A stretch of 64,000 bases of DNA from JBBRHQ01 sp963738305 (GTDB lineage: Bacteria > Actinomycetota > Thermoleophilia > Solirubrobacterales > 70-9). The notes below the pieces were generated by a model. It made no database searches. It had not been told where the DNA came from and saw only the letters and a list, made by a program, of their open reading frames with translations. Within the stretch, counting starts at the first letter, position 1. Each line of letters starts with the position of its first letter. The DNA is taken from positions 124,001-188,000 of the forward strand of contig CAVTVU010000006.1 of NCBI GenBank assembly GCA_963738305.1, in the 5' to 3' direction. A program made the translations under genes and the position numbers. This document shows positions 9,350 to 21,903 of the stretch, one piece after another.

Positions 9350-9422
9350 GCGGGCGCGATTATAGGTCGGGTTCAGGCACGCGCAAGGGTGATTACGCGA
9401 TTTTCGGGCAAATTCACCTGTA

Positions 9423-9441
9423 CCTGAAGTTCAGCTTCAGG
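9423..9441. terminator. Hairpin at the pyrD 3' end
   Basis: CCTGAAG-TTCAG-CTTCAGG forms a 7-bp perfect inverted repeat overlapping the pyrD stop. There is no T-tract, so this is more likely an mRNA 3'-end stabiliser or a weak terminator separating the pyr genes from mihF. Confidence 0.4.
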
Positions 9442-10339
9442 TGTTGGCGGCCGGGACGCTCCGCTCGAGAAGTTCGGCCAGCTCCCCCAGCACCCTCGTG
9501 CCGGCTCCGGGGTCGCGAAAGCTCTCGGTTCCGACCGCCACCACGCTGGCCCCGGCGGCCAGCATCTCGCAGCGCGTCGGAGCCGCAGCAAACCCCTCCC
9601 ATCCCCACCACCGGGATCGAGACGGCGTCGCTGACGGCGCCCACCTGCTCCAGGGCCACCGCCCGCACGGCCGGCCCGGAGAGGCCGCCCCGGCCAGCGC
9701 CGAGCGAGCGGCGCAGGGTAGCCGGATCGATCGCGGTCGCCTTCAGGGTGTTGATCAGGGAGACCGAGTCGGCCCCCGAAGCCTCGGCGGCGACGGCGAC
9801 GACGGCCGGGTCAGCGACGTTGGGGGTCAACTTGACGATCAGCGGCTTCGCGGTGAGCGGCCGCAGCGCCTCCAGCAGCTTCGCGGTCTCCTGCGGGCTG
9901 CTCGCCGACGATCAGGCCGGATTGGACGTTGGGGCAGGAGACGTTCAGCTCGAGCCCCGCGACCTCGTCGCGCTCGCCGACAGCGGCGACCAGCCGGGAG
10001 AAGTCCTCGATGCTGGTCGCCATCACCGAGACCACCAGGGGCACCGGCAGATCGGCCAAGCGCGGCAGGTCGTGTTCGAGGAATCCCGCCAGCCCCTTGT
10101 TCGGGAGCCCGATCGAGTTGATCATCCCGGCGGGCGTCTCCCAGAGCCGCGGCGGCGGGTTGCCCTCGCGGGGTTCCGGGGTGATCGTCTTCGAGACGAA
10201 GGCCGAGAAGGGGAATTGCCGGTCGAGTGCCTCGCCGTAGGCGCGCCGGGCGGCGATCGCGTCGAACGTGCCCGAGGCGTTGATCACCGGGTGCTCGAGC
10301 GGAATCCCGCACAACTCCGTTGCGAGGTCCGGCGCTCAT
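9437..10339 (-). CDS. pyrD: Dihydroorotate dehydrogenase, class 1B catalytic subunit (three frameshifts)
   Basis: FMN enzyme oxidising dihydroorotate to orotate, paired with PyrK (class 1B, NAD-linked). The ATG at 10339 overlaps the pyrK stop (ATGA). The corrected reading starts MSADLATELCGIPLEHPVI (extra base near 10326), then NASGTFD, PAGMINSIGLPNKG and ELNVSCPNVQSG. A shift near 9905 leads to LIVKLTPNVAD and SLINTLKA. Another near 9580 leads to MLAAGASVVAVGTESFRDP and a stop at 9437. Each break is one base and each resumed segment is conserved, so these are best read as sequence errors. Confidence 0.88.
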
Positions 10340-11197
10340 CGATGCCCCGAGCCCTCCACCAGCGCCGTGGAAACCTGCTCTCCGCCCACCGTCGGCCCGT
10401 CGACGCAGAGCCGCATGTAGCCGCCGGAGGCGAGCGGGCACGGCGCAGCCGAAACAGGCCCCGTAGCCGCATGCCATGCCCGATTCCATCGCCAGCTCGC
10501 TGGCCGCGCCCCGCTCCCGGCACATCAGCCGCACCGCCTCCAGCATCGCCGGCGGGCCGCAGGCATAGACCGCCGAGGCCGGCGGCGGCGTCGCCTTCGA
10601 GCAGGACGCCGAGAAGATCGGTTACGTAGCCGCGGTGGCCGCGGTGGCCATCCTCGCTTGCCAGCCTCACCTCACTGCAATCGAAAAGCTCCTCCACCCC
10701 GCCCGAGTGACTCCGATCGCGGAAGCCGAGCAGGACCCGTGCCGGGAAGCCGTCCGCGGCCAGCGCCCGGCGGAGGATGGCCAGCGGCGCGATCCCGATG
10801 CCGCCACCGACCAGGATCGCCCCGGCGGCGCCCGGCGAGAGCTGCTCGGGGGTCGAGAAAGGCCGCCCCAGGGGGCCGTTCACCCAGACCTCCTCGCCCG
10901 CCGCCAGCCGGCAGAGCCGATCGGTGCCTGGGCCGACGCCCTCGACCAGGAAATCGAGCCTCATCCCCGCCGCCGCCGGCTCCGCCGCCGCCACCGAGAA
11001 GGCCCGCGGCAGGAAGGGCCGCTCACCGCCCTGCCCCCAGCCGCCGGCCGTCGCGAGCATGTAGAACTGCCCGGCCTGGGGCGCCGGGCCGTCCGCGTCG
11101 AGCAGCGAGAAGATCCGGTACCCGCCCGCCTCCCGGTTGCCGAGGACCTCGCACCGGCGCCGCCCGAAGGGAGCGAGCGACGCGTCCGTCGGGGCCC

Positions 11198-11205
<8 letters not shown>
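10336..11205 (-). CDS. pyrK: Dihydroorotate dehydrogenase electron-transfer subunit (frameshifted)
   Basis: FAD/[2Fe-2S] subunit that passes electrons from PyrD to NAD+. The core reads REAGGYRIFSLLDADG and GQFYMLAT, with the FAD-binding RPFLPRAFSVA and the NAD-binding GGGIGIAPLAILRRAL. The C-terminal cluster region is in a shifted frame: ESGMACGYGACFGCAVP holds the Cys ligands of the iron-sulfur centre. It ends ALVEGSGHR at the stop overlapping pyrD. I count at least three one-base shifts (near 11170, 10590, 10437). The GTG at 11205 overlaps the carB 3' end by 8 bp. Confidence 0.86.
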
Positions 11206-14325
<3,120 letters not shown>

Positions 14326-14326
<1 letters not shown>

Positions 14327-15216
14327 CAGCTCTCGATCTCCTCGTCACCAAGGAGGGCGCCCGCCATGCGCTCAGCCGCCTCCAGGTCGAAGGAGGCCCA
14401 GATCCAATGGATCCGAGCCCCCCGCAGCCGCGCGAAGGCAACCAGCGGAGAATCCACGCTCACGCCGCTGCTCGGTCCCTCACCCCCCATCAGGACCTCG
14501 CTGCGCACGAGGCCGGGGGCGATCTCGACTATCCCCTGCGGATCGGCCCGGACGCCGACGAAGCTCTGGTTCACATCGGCGATATGTCGCTCGAAGCCGG
14601 CGCGTCCCTCGACCTGCCTACCGGCGACCATCGAGACCGGCGAGTTCCACTCGAGGTCCTCAGTGAAGAAGTCGTCGTAGCACGACAGCAGCTCGCCGAA
14701 GCTTTCGTCGTTGAACAGCGTCCAGAACTCCCGGACGAGGTCGACATTTCTCGCCGCGGTCTTCTCCGCCTCCTCCTCGGCCAGGCGAGCCGCCTGCTCC
14801 GCCTCCTCGTGCGTGAGGTAGGCCAGCATCGACCGCATCCTCCCCGACTCCACCTCCCAGACCTGGCCGTAGTCGCCCTCGAAGGGGAGCCCGCTCTCCT
14901 TGCCGACCATCCGCATCGTGCCCAGGGCGATGACGTGGCGCTCGCCCACCGGCCGCACCTCATCGATGATCTGGATGAACTCGGTGGCGATCGCCTCCAT
15001 GTCGTTGATCCAGCGCCTCATCCCCTCGCGCCCGGTGTAGCTGACCGATCCGAAGGCGGAGACGGCGGGCTCCCAGACGGCGTCCTCGTGGAAAAGATCC
15101 TCGTAGCGCTCGAGCACGCCCCACGGGCCCCCGCGCTCGTAGATCTCGCGGAGCCGCGCGGCTGCCTCCAGGTTTCGGGCAACCAGGGCGGGGTCCGCCG
15201 GAGTCGAATCGCTCAT
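14326..15216 (-). CDS. Tandem SnoaL-like (NTF2-fold) domain protein inside the pyr operon
   Basis: About 296-residue soluble protein with two SnoaL/NTF2-fold domains. The first is at about 20-140 (YEDLFHEDAVWEPAVSAFG; YTGREGMRRWINDM). The second is at about 160-290 (REFWTLFNDESFGELLSCY; EGRAGFERHIADV). NTF2-fold proteins bind or convert small hydrophobic ligands; the substrate here is unknown. The ATG at 15216 has an upstream GAGGG; GTG at 15228 is an alternative. It is wedged between carA and carB and its stop overlaps carB, so it is translated with the operon. A link to pyrimidine synthesis is not obvious. Confidence 0.8.
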
Positions 15217-15234
15217 CGTCGCCCTCACCCCGCC

Positions 15235-15852
15235 TCAGCTCCGCGCCGCCGCCGTGGCGCGGTTGGCGAGGCGCTCCTCAATCCGCGCCCTAACCGCCGG
15301 CCACTCCTCATCCGTGATCGAGAAATAGGCGGAGTCGCGCACCCCGATGCCGCCCATCAGCATGTGCTTTCGGAAGACCCCCTCGAAGGTGGCCGGAAGT
15401 GCCTCCAATGCCGCCCGGGAGCGCTGGTTGCGGGCGTCGGTCTTGAACTCCACCCGCATGCAGCCCAGCTCCTCGAAAGCGAGGCTCAGCATCAGCAGCT
15501 TCGCCTCCAGATTGGCTCCGGTGCGCCATGCGGCGGGCGCCAGCCAGGTCCAGCCGATTTCCAGGCCATCGTGCTCGGGACGAACCGCGAGGAAGGAAGA
15601 GCTGCCGAGCAACTGCCCGCCGCCGGCCTGGAGAGTTGCGAAGCACCATTCGGCACCCGCCTCCGAAGCCGAGAGGCGCTGCTCGAACCAGCGCCCGAAG
15701 GCATCGGCGCCCTCCGGGATGGCGCGGTCCATCCAGGTCCAGATCTCGGGGTCGCGGCTCGCCTCGAGCATCGGCTCCGCGTGGGAGCGCTCCAGCGGCT
15801 CGAGGCGGACGATCGAGCCGGCGAGCGGGGCTCGGGGCGGCGGCCAGATCAC
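15235..15852 (-). CDS. GNAT N-acetyltransferase, RimJ/RimL type
   Basis: 205-residue acetyltransferase of the RimJ/RimL (Acetyltransf_3) class. It has VRLEPLERSHAEPMLEAS at the N-terminus, EIGWTWLAPAAWRTGAN (acetyl-CoA region), AFEELGCMRVEFKTDARN and NQRSRAALEALPATFEGVFR, the typical alpha4 signature. These enzymes acetylate N-termini, small amines or antibiotics; the substrate cannot be told here. The GTG start overlaps the carA stop (GTGA), so it is translationally coupled to carA. Confidence 0.88.
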   Translation of the reverse strand: MIWPPPRAPLAGSIVRLEPLERSHAEPMLEASRDPEIWTWMDRAIPEGADAFGRWFEQRLSASEAGAEWCFATLQAGGGQLLGSSSFLAVRPEHDGLEIGWTWLAPAAWRTGANLEAKLLMLSLAFEELGCMRVEFKTDARNQRSRAALEALPATFEGVFRKHMLMGGIGVRDSAYFSITDEEWPAVRARIEERLANRATAAARS

Positions 15853-16967
15853 TCGACAAGCTCCAGGAAGCGGTCGAACAGGTAGCGGGCGTCGTGCGGT
15901 CCCGGGCCGGCTTCGGGATGATGCTGGACCGTCGCCCCCGCGACGTCGCGCAGGACCAGGCCCTCGACGGTGCGGTCGTAGAGGTTCAGGTGCGACAGCT
16001 CGGCGGCCCCGAAGTCGGTCTCCCAGCGCACCGGCTCATCGCCGGAGATCGTCGACTCGCCGCCGGGCCCGCGGACGGCGAAGCCGTGGTTTTGCGCAGT
16101 TATGTCGATCTTGCCGGTCTTCAGGTCCTTGACCGGGTGGTTGGCGCCGCGGTGACCGAAGGGCAACTTGAAGGTCTCAAGGCCGACGGCCCGGCAGAGG
16201 AGCTGGTGGCCGAGGCAGATCCCGACGATCGGGCGCTCGCCGATCAGCCCGCGCACCGTCTCCACCACCCGGCCCAGTGCCGCCGGGTCGCCGGGGCCGT
16301 TGGCGAGGAAGACCAGGTCAGGCCGCTCGGCCAGCACGCTCGCGGCGTCGACAGAGCAGGGCAGCAGCGTCAGGCGGCAGTCGCGCTCGCGGAGCTGGCG
16401 GATGATGCTGCCTTTGATCCCGGTGTCGATCGCGACCACGTGCGGGCCGGACCCATCGAGCCTCACCGGCTCCGCGGGGGTCACCGTCGCCGCGAGGTCG
16501 GCGCCGCTCATCGCCGGCTCGGCGCGGATCGCCGACTCGGCCTGCCCCTCCGGTGTGGCCGCGGGGAAGACCCCGCCCCGCATCGCCCCCTGCTGTCGGA
16601 TGTGGCGGACCAGCGCGCGGGTGTCGACCCCGCTGATCGCGGCGACGCCGCAATCGGCCAGCCAGTCGAGCCAGCCCCCCTCGGCGCTGGCGACGTCCTC
16701 CCCGTTCTTGGCCTCGCGCATGATCACCGCCCGGGCGTGGGCCCGGTCGGACTCCAGAGCCTCCGACGACACGCCGTAGTTGCCGACCAGCGGATAGGTG
16801 AAGGTGATGATCTGGCCGGCGTAGGAGGGATCGGTGACGGCCTCCTGGTAGCCGGTGATCGAGGTGTTGAAGACGACCTCGCCGAGCGCCCGCGAGGCGG
16901 AACCGCAGGCCGTCCCGTCAAAGCGGGTGCCGTCCTCGAGCAGCACGTAGGCGGCCTCGCCGCTCAC
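15849..16967 (-). CDS. carA: Carbamoyl-phosphate synthase small subunit
   Basis: 372-residue glutamine amidotransferase subunit delivering ammonia to CarB. The N-terminal domain starts YVLLEDGTRFDG and includes GEVVFNTSITGYQEAVTDPS. The class I GATase domain has the nucleophile motif GICLGHQLL and the C-terminal catalytic His/Glu in QHHPEAGPGPHD. The gene is intact. The ATG overlaps the cysteine hydrolase stop (ATGA). carA and carB are separated by two unrelated genes. Confidence 0.96.
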   Translation of the reverse strand: MSGEAAYVLLEDGTRFDGTACGSASRALGEVVFNTSITGYQEAVTDPSYAGQIITFTYPLVGNYGVSSEALESDRAHARAVIMREAKNGEDVASAEGGWLDWLADCGVAAISGVDTRALVRHIRQQGAMRGGVFPAATPEGQAESAIRAEPAMSGADLAATVTPAEPVRLDGSGPHVVAIDTGIKGSIIRQLRERDCRLTLLPCSVDAASVLAERPDLVFLANGPGDPAALGRVVETVRGLIGERPIVGICLGHQLLCRAVGLETFKLPFGHRGANHPVKDLKTGKIDITAQNHGFAVRGPGGESTISGDEPVRWETDFGAAELSHLNLYDRTVEGLVLRDVAGATVQHHPEAGPGPHDARYLFDRFLELVE

Positions 16968-17497
16968 TTGACCAGCTCCTGGACCTGCTTGAACTCCGGC
17001 GCGTCGGAGCCGCCGAGCAGCTCGAACAGGGCCATCTCGACGCTGGTCAGCCCGGCGCCGGCGCGCTCGGCGCGGTGCAGGCCAACCTCGCGGTTCTCCT
17101 CGGTGCGGGAGCCGACCGCGTCGGTGACCAACTGCACCTCCAGCCCGCGGTCGAGCAGGTCGAGGGCGGTCTGGTTGACGCAGATGTGGGTCTCGATCCC
17201 GCAGACAAGCGCCTGGTCGCGGCCCCCGAGGTCGAAGCCCTCCGCCTCGGCGGCGGAGAAGCGCACCTTCTCCACCGGCTCGCTCCCCGGCGGCAGGTGA
17301 CCGGCGACCGCGTTCACGGTGCGCCCGAGCCCCCGCGGGTACTGCTCGGTGACCACGATCGGCACCCCCATCGCGGCCGCGCCGCGCACCAGCTTGCCGG
17401 CGGCATCAGCGACCTCCTCGAAGCCCGGGACGGCCTTGCGGAAGGCCTCCTGGACGTCGACCACCACCAGGACCGCCCTCTCACGCTCCAGCTTCAC
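16964..17497 (-). CDS. Isochorismatase-family cysteine hydrolase
   Basis: 177-residue alpha/beta hydrolase of the isochorismatase/nicotinamidase superfamily. Catalytic candidates are Asp in LVVVDVQEAF, Lys in EKVRFSA and Cys in VCGIETHICVNQTALDL. The GTG at 17497 lies 2 bp past the pyrC stop; an upstream in-frame extension within pyrC is not used. Substrate class is unclear: Lys-Cys-Asp triads act on N-carbamoyl compounds, nicotinamide or isochorismate. The place between pyrC and carA makes an N-carbamoyl substrate attractive, but that is inference. Confidence 0.85.
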   Translation of the reverse strand: MKLERERAVLVVVDVQEAFRKAVPGFEEVADAAGKLVRGAAAMGVPIVVTEQYPRGLGRTVNAVAGHLPPGSEPVEKVRFSAAEAEGFDLGGRDQALVCGIETHICVNQTALDLLDRGLEVQLVTDAVGSRTEENREVGLHRAERAGAGLTSVEMALFELLGGSDAPEFKQVQELVK

Positions 17498-17498
17498 C

Positions 17499-18847
17499 CT
17501 AGGCCACCCCCAGCGTGAAGCTGCGCAACCGGTAGGCGATCTGGCCGGCCGCAACGGTCATCAGCACGCGCCCGCGCAGCGTCTCCCCCGCGCACCAGCA
17601 GTTGGCGGAGCGGCTCTCGTAGCCCTCCTCCCCCGCCACCCACTCGGCCTCGAGGTCGCAGAGGGCGATGTTGGCCTCGCTGCCGGGGGCGAGGGCCGCC
17701 CGCGGGACGCCGAAGGGCTCGCCGCCGCAGCCGAGCTTCTCGACCACCAACTCGAGCGGCAGCACGCCCGGAGCGACGAGGTTCGTGTGAAGGGCGGCGA
17801 AGGCGACCTCGAGTCCGGTAACCCCCATCGCCGCGGCCTCGAAGGGCACCTCCTTCTCCTCGGCAAGGTGGGGCGCGTGGTCGGTGGCGATGCAGTCGAT
17901 CGTGCCCTCGCGCAGCCCCTCGAGCAGCGCCTGGCGATCGCTCTCGCTCCGCAACGGGGGGTTCATCTTGTGGCGGTTGGCGTCGAGGCTGCGTACCGCC
18001 TCGTCCGTGAGGCAGAGATGGTGCGGCGTGGCCTCGCAGGAGACCGCCACGCCCTCCGCCTTGGCGACCCGGACGGCCTTCACCGACTCGCTCGCCGAGA
18101 GATGCTGGACATGGATCCTCGCGTCCTCGAAGGCGGCGATGGCGACGTCGCGAGCGATCGTCGTGGACTCGGAGATCGAAGGGATCCCGCTGAGCCCCAG
18201 TGCCGCCGAGACCGGGCCCTCGTGCATGGCCCCTCCCCGGAAAGCTCGGCGTCCTCCTCGTGCAGGGCGACGATTCCGCCGCAGAGCCGCTGGTAGGAGA
18301 GGGCGCGGCGCATGATCCGGGCGCTTCCGATCGGAAGGCCGTCGTCGGAGAAGCCAATCGCCCCGGCCTCGCGGAGCTCCACCATCTCGGTCAGCTCGGC
18401 GCCGCGCATGCCCCGGGTGACCGTGGCGGTGAAGCCGACCGGCACGGATGCCTCGCTCCGGGCCCGATCATGGAGCGCCTCGACGTCAGTCGCATCGGAG
18501 ACCGTGGGGTCGGTGTTGGCCATCGCGACGATCCCGCGGTAGCCGCCGGCCGCCGCCGCCCGCGTCCCCGTCTCGATGTCCTCCTCGTACTCCTGCCCGG
18601 GCGTGCGCAGGTGGACGTGTGGGTCGAAGAATGCGGGAAAGGCGTGCAGGCCCTCGGCCTCGACCACCTCGGCCTCGCCCCCGTCGGCGGAGCCGGGAGC
18701 GGAGACCTCGGCGATCTCGCCGTCGCGAACGAGGATGTCGTGGGGTCCCTGGATCCCCGAGCCCGGGTCGAGCAGGGTGGCGCCTCGGATCAGCAGCTCT
18801 GCCGGCTCGCCGCCGCGAACCGTCAACCGCTCGCCCGAGGCGCTCAC
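17499..18847 (-). CDS. pyrC: Dihydroorotase (one frameshift)
   Basis: Zn enzyme cyclising N-carbamoyl-aspartate to dihydroorotate. The GTG start at 18847 overlaps the pyrB stop (GTGA). The first part has FFDPHVHLRTPGQEYEED (metal-binding HxH) and ANTDPTV. A lost G in the run near 18232 shifts the frame, which resumes with HEGPVSAALGL. After that come VSCEATPHHLCLTDE and CIATDHAPH, further metal and catalytic residues. Corrected length is about 449 residues, a normal class I dihydroorotase. Confidence 0.93.
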
Positions 18848-19803
18848 GCCGGCTGCCCCATCGGCGTCGGCGCTTCCTCCCCGCGATCGGAGATCGCTTC
18901 GGGACGCTCGCCGCCGCTGAGGATCTCGAAGAGGATCGCCATCCGCACCACCAGGCCGGAGGAGACCTGCTCGGCGATCAGCGACTGCTCGCAGTCGATC
19001 ACCTCGCCGGAAAGCTCGACCCCTCGGTTGACCGGCCCGGGATGCATCAGGAGCTGGCGCGGGCCAAGCCTGCGGGCGTCGATCTGGAAGCGGTTCGCGT
19101 ACTCGCGAATCGAGGGCACGAAGGCACCGCTCATCCGCTCGTTCTGCATCCGCAGGGCGTAGATCACGTCGGCCTCGCCCATCCCGTCGAGCGAGTGCGC
19201 GACGGCGCATCCCGTCTCCTCGATGCCGCGCGGGATCAGCGTCGGTGGGCCGCAGAGAGTCACCTCGGCCCCCATCCGCTGGAACGCGATCAGGTTGGAG
19301 CGCGCCACCCGGCTGTGGAGGACGTCCCCGACGATCCAGATTCGCCTTCCCTCCAGCGACCCGATCCTGCGGCGCAGGGTGAACACGTCGAGCAGCGCCT
19401 GACTCGGGTGCTCGTGCTTGCCGTCGCCCGCGTTGACGACTGCCGCCTCGGTCCAGCCGGCCACCAGCTGCGCGGCCCCGGCGTGGGGGTGGCGGATGAC
19501 GATCGCCGCGGGGTCGTAGGCCGAGAGGGTTGCGACGGTGTCCTTCAGCGACTCGCCCTTCTCGACCGCGGAGCCCGAGGCCTTGATCGAGACCAGGTCT
19601 GCGGAGAGGCGCTTGGCGGCCAGCTCGAAGGAGGAGCTGGTGCGGGTGCTGGACTCGTAGAAGATGCTGACGATGGTGCGGCCGCGCAGGGTCGGCACCT
19701 TCTTGATGTCGCGCCGCCCCACCTCGGCGAAGCTCTCGGCCCGGTCGAGGATCGCCTCGATCTCCTCCCGCGTGAGCTGCTCGATCGTCAGCAGGTGCTT
19801 CAT
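18844..19803 (-). CDS. pyrB: Aspartate carbamoyltransferase catalytic chain
   Basis: 319-residue enzyme condensing carbamoyl phosphate with aspartate. The carbamoyl-phosphate site FYESSTRTSSSFELAAKRL, the 80s loop KGESLKDT, the HPSQALLDVFTL motif and MHPGPVNRGVEL are all present. Intact. The ATG overlaps the pyrR stop (ATGA). The C-terminus is about 12 residues longer than usual (PTPMGQPA). No pyrI is seen. Confidence 0.96.
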   Translation of the reverse strand: MKHLLTIEQLTREEIEAILDRAESFAEVGRRDIKKVPTLRGRTIVSIFYESSTRTSSSFELAAKRLSADLVSIKASGSAVEKGESLKDTVATLSAYDPAAIVIRHPHAGAAQLVAGWTEAAVVNAGDGKHEHPSQALLDVFTLRRRIGSLEGRRIWIVGDVLHSRVARSNLIAFQRMGAEVTLCGPPTLIPRGIEETGCAVAHSLDGMGEADVIYALRMQNERMSGAFVPSIREYANRFQIDARRLGPRQLLMHPGPVNRGVELSGEVIDCEQSLIAEQVSSGLVVRMAILFEILSGGERPEAISDRGEEAPTPMGQPA

Positions 19804-20423
19804 CCGCCGCTACCTCCTTCGTCGCCCGTGCCCGCCTTCAAGCCTGTTGCCCCTCCCGCCCCGTTGCTGGAGCTCATCTCGCCGCCGCTGATCGTCACCA
19901 GCTCCGCCGCGTCGGTTTCCTCGAGCCTGACGTTGACCCGCTGGTCCCGGGCCGTCGGCAGGTTCTTGCCCACGTAGTCGGGGCGGATCGGCAGCTCGCG
20001 ATGGCCGCGGTCGCAGAGAACGGCGAGCTGGACACGCTCGGGGCGCCCGTAGTCGAACAGCGCCTCGATCGCAGCGCGCACCGTCCGCCCGGTGAAGAGG
20101 ACGTCGTCGACCAGGACCACCGTGAGGCCGGAGAGGTCGAAGTCGAGATGGGAGGCGTGGACCACCGGCTGGGCGCCCGGCTCGCGGCTGGCGAAGTCGT
20201 CGCGGTAGAAGGAGATGTCGATGTCGCCGAGCGGGATCCCGGCGCCGGAGGTGATCAGCTCGCCGAGGATCGCGTGCAGGCGGGCGGCCAGGACCGCTCC
20301 GCGGGTATGGATGCCGACGACCGCGAGAGTGCCGGGATCGGGGTTCTTCTCGACGATCTCATGGGCGATCCGCCGCAGGGTTCGCCTCAGATCGTCGCGC
20401 TCGAGCACGACCGTCTCGCTCAA
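19800..20423 (-). CDS. pyrR: PyrR regulator / uracil phosphoribosyltransferase
   Basis: Bifunctional protein that binds pyr mRNA in response to UMP/UTP and has weak UPRTase activity. Motifs are RTLRRIAHEIVEKN, VGIHTRGAVLAARL, SFYRDDF and the PRPP loop VVLVDDVLFTGRTVRAAIEA. The likely start is TTG at 20423, with AAGGAG six bases upstream; the open frame extends further but without conservation. The 207-residue product has a Ser/Gly-rich C-terminal tail of about 25 residues that is not typical of PyrR. It heads the pyr operon. Confidence 0.93.
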   Translation of the reverse strand: MSETVVLERDDLRRTLRRIAHEIVEKNPDPGTLAVVGIHTRGAVLAARLHAILGELITSGAGIPLGDIDISFYRDDFASREPGAQPVVHASHLDFDLSGLTVVLVDDVLFTGRTVRAAIEALFDYGRPERVQLAVLCDRGHRELPIRPDYVGKNLPTARDQRVNVRLEETDAAELVTISGGEMSSSNGAGGATGLKAGTGDEGGSGG

Positions 20424-20438
20424 AACTCGCTCCTTACT

Positions 20439-20454
20439 GGCCTCGCAGGACCCG
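20439..20454 (-). promoter_or_regulatory. PyrR-binding RNA loop in the pyrR leader
   Basis: On the minus strand the leader reads GGGTCCTGCGAGGCCA. It matches 12 of 14 positions of the PyrR-binding loop consensus (ARUCCNGNGAGGYU). It ends five bases before the AAGGAG of pyrR. No terminator lies between it and the start codon. This arrangement fits PyrR blocking ribosome access, as described for mycobacteria, rather than transcription attenuation. Confidence 0.75.
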
Positions 20455-20543
20455 GTTAAAGGAACCGACGGGAGGAGCCTAGCAGCGCGTCCGGAGCGGA
20501 GCCCCCGGGCCGCGTCTCGCCGGCCGAAGCCGGACGAACCACC

Positions 20544-20576
20544 GGACCGCCCCGCGCTTGCTCCGCGGGGCGGTCC
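20544..20576. terminator. Strong hairpin between the trypsin-like gene and pyrR
   Basis: GGACCGCCCCGCG-CTTGCTC-CGCGGGGCGGTCC is a perfect 13-bp inverted repeat. It lies 28 bp past the stop of the secreted protease and upstream of the pyrR leader, both on the minus strand. There is no T-tract. It most likely terminates the protease transcript and insulates the pyr operon. Confidence 0.65.
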
Positions 20577-20604
20577 AGGCGGTCGGGCGGTCAGGACGCC
20601 GGCG

Positions 20605-21642
20605 CTACCGCTTCTGCCAGTAGTCCCAGACCGACTCGATCGTGCTCCCGAAGTACGGGCCGTAGTCGTAGTCGGCGCAGCGACTGCCCGTGCAGCCCTT
20701 GTTGGACTGAAGCGAGTTGACGTAGCCGATCCAATCGGCGTTGGGCCAGCTGATCCAGGGCCCTCCGCTCGATCCACCGGTCATGCCGCACCATATGAAC
20801 AGCATTCCCTGACCGGACTGCCAACTGCTTTGCCGCTGCGGACACCAGGTCAGGTACCGCGAGTCATACCTCGACCCGGGCCAGCGGCTATCGGTGGTGG
20901 GGTACCCGAGGGCCCACCGGTAGGCGGTCGCCGTCTGGTTGAAGGTGATGCCCTGGGTTCCCGCAATCGTCCCCACGGTTCCCGAATGCCAGGAGCCGTT
21001 ACGACGGTAGCTGGCCTTGGTCAGCGCCAGCGCGAAGTCGTAGCGGGAGTCGCGGGAATTCGCGTACTCGTTGGTCGTCGCGAATTTGCGAACCGGCCAC
21101 GAGCCCAGGGGGCATCGGCCATTTTGGTATCCGGGGCAGAACCACCCTGCCTTCGCCCAGCGCCCGTTTTCGTCCTTGACGCAGTGGCCCGCGGTCACGA
21201 GAGTCGACTTGTTCGCGCTTGCCACGACCGAAGCCGAACACCAGCTCCACGACCCGTTGGGCTCCTGGAGGCGCAGCTTTCCGACCTGGCGGGCCGGATT
21301 GGCCGTGGTGCTGTACGGGTAGCTCGCCTCCTGAGAAGAGGCCGACGCGCCGCGAGCGGTGGGGCCGCCGACCGGCGAGGTGCCCGAGACCCGGGTGGGA
21401 TCCCCTGATTCCGGCTTGCCCGCGCTCGCGTCGAGATCGATCGGCGGAGCCTTGACCGCGTGAATTGCCGCGTTCGCGGGTATGTCGACTACCTTCGCCG
21501 CTCGTGACGCAGCGTTGGCCTGGTCGGCGACACCTGAGAGGAGCAAGCAGGCGGTAAGCGCCGCGATCGCGGCGAGCGCCCGCGGCCGCTCCCGGGGAAC
21601 GAGGCCTACGACCCCGTCTTGAGTGTTTTTTTGTGTTCTCAT
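20605..21642 (-). CDS. Secreted trypsin-like serine protease (S1 family)
   Basis: 345-residue exported protease. The signal peptide is basic then hydrophobic (LAAIAALTACLLLSGVADQ) with cleavage likely after ANA. A propeptide-like Ala/Ser/Gly region of about 90 residues follows. The S1 domain shows TAGHC (His), YDFALALT (Asp) and MTGGSSGGPW (Ser). Several Cys residues may form disulfides. The ATG at 21642 has AAAGGA upstream. The gene is divergent from an ECF sigma factor and is preceded by a GGAACAA-N15-CGTC element shared with nearby repeat-peptide genes, so it probably belongs to that regulon. It could process those Arg-containing repeats. Confidence 0.87.
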   Translation of the reverse strand: MRTQKNTQDGVVGLVPRERPRALAAIAALTACLLLSGVADQANAASRAAKVVDIPANAAIHAVKAPPIDLDASAGKPESGDPTRVSGTSPVGGPTARGASASSQEASYPYSTTANPARQVGKLRLQEPNGSWSWCSASVVASANKSTLVTAGHCVKDENGRWAKAGWFCPGYQNGRCPLGSWPVRKFATTNEYANSRDSRYDFALALTKASYRRNGSWHSGTVGTIAGTQGITFNQTATAYRWALGYPTTDSRWPGSRYDSRYLTWCPQRQSSWQSGQGMLFIWCGMTGGSSGGPWISWPNADWIGYVNSLQSNKGCTGSRCADYDYGPYFGSTIESVWDYWQKR

Positions 21643-21689
21643 CAACTCGTCCTTTCGGTTGCGCCCGCTCGAGGCGGGATCGAAACCAG

Positions 21690-21715
21690 GACGAGAGGGA
21701 CGAGGGGCTTGTTCC
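21690..21715 (-). promoter_or_regulatory. ECF-type promoter of the trypsin-like protease
   Basis: On the minus strand, GGAACAA then 15 bases then CGTC. This is the classic ECF -35 (GGAAC) and -10 (CGTC) pair with the same spacing as the three repeat-peptide genes. It lies about 45 nt before the ATG at 21642. Confidence 0.65.
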
Positions 21716-21903
21716 CCGCCGCACCCTCGCCGTGACCAGAATCACACTCGCGGCTAGCTCCATCGAGATCAGAGGAGCGGGCACTCCAGACCGGCAGGCC
21801 GACTCAGCCACTGCCCAAGTGCCGTCTGCCGTGGAATCGGAGACACGGCGCACCAAGAATCAGGTATGGACACCTTGGACAACCCGAGGTTAGGGTGGTT
21901 TCC

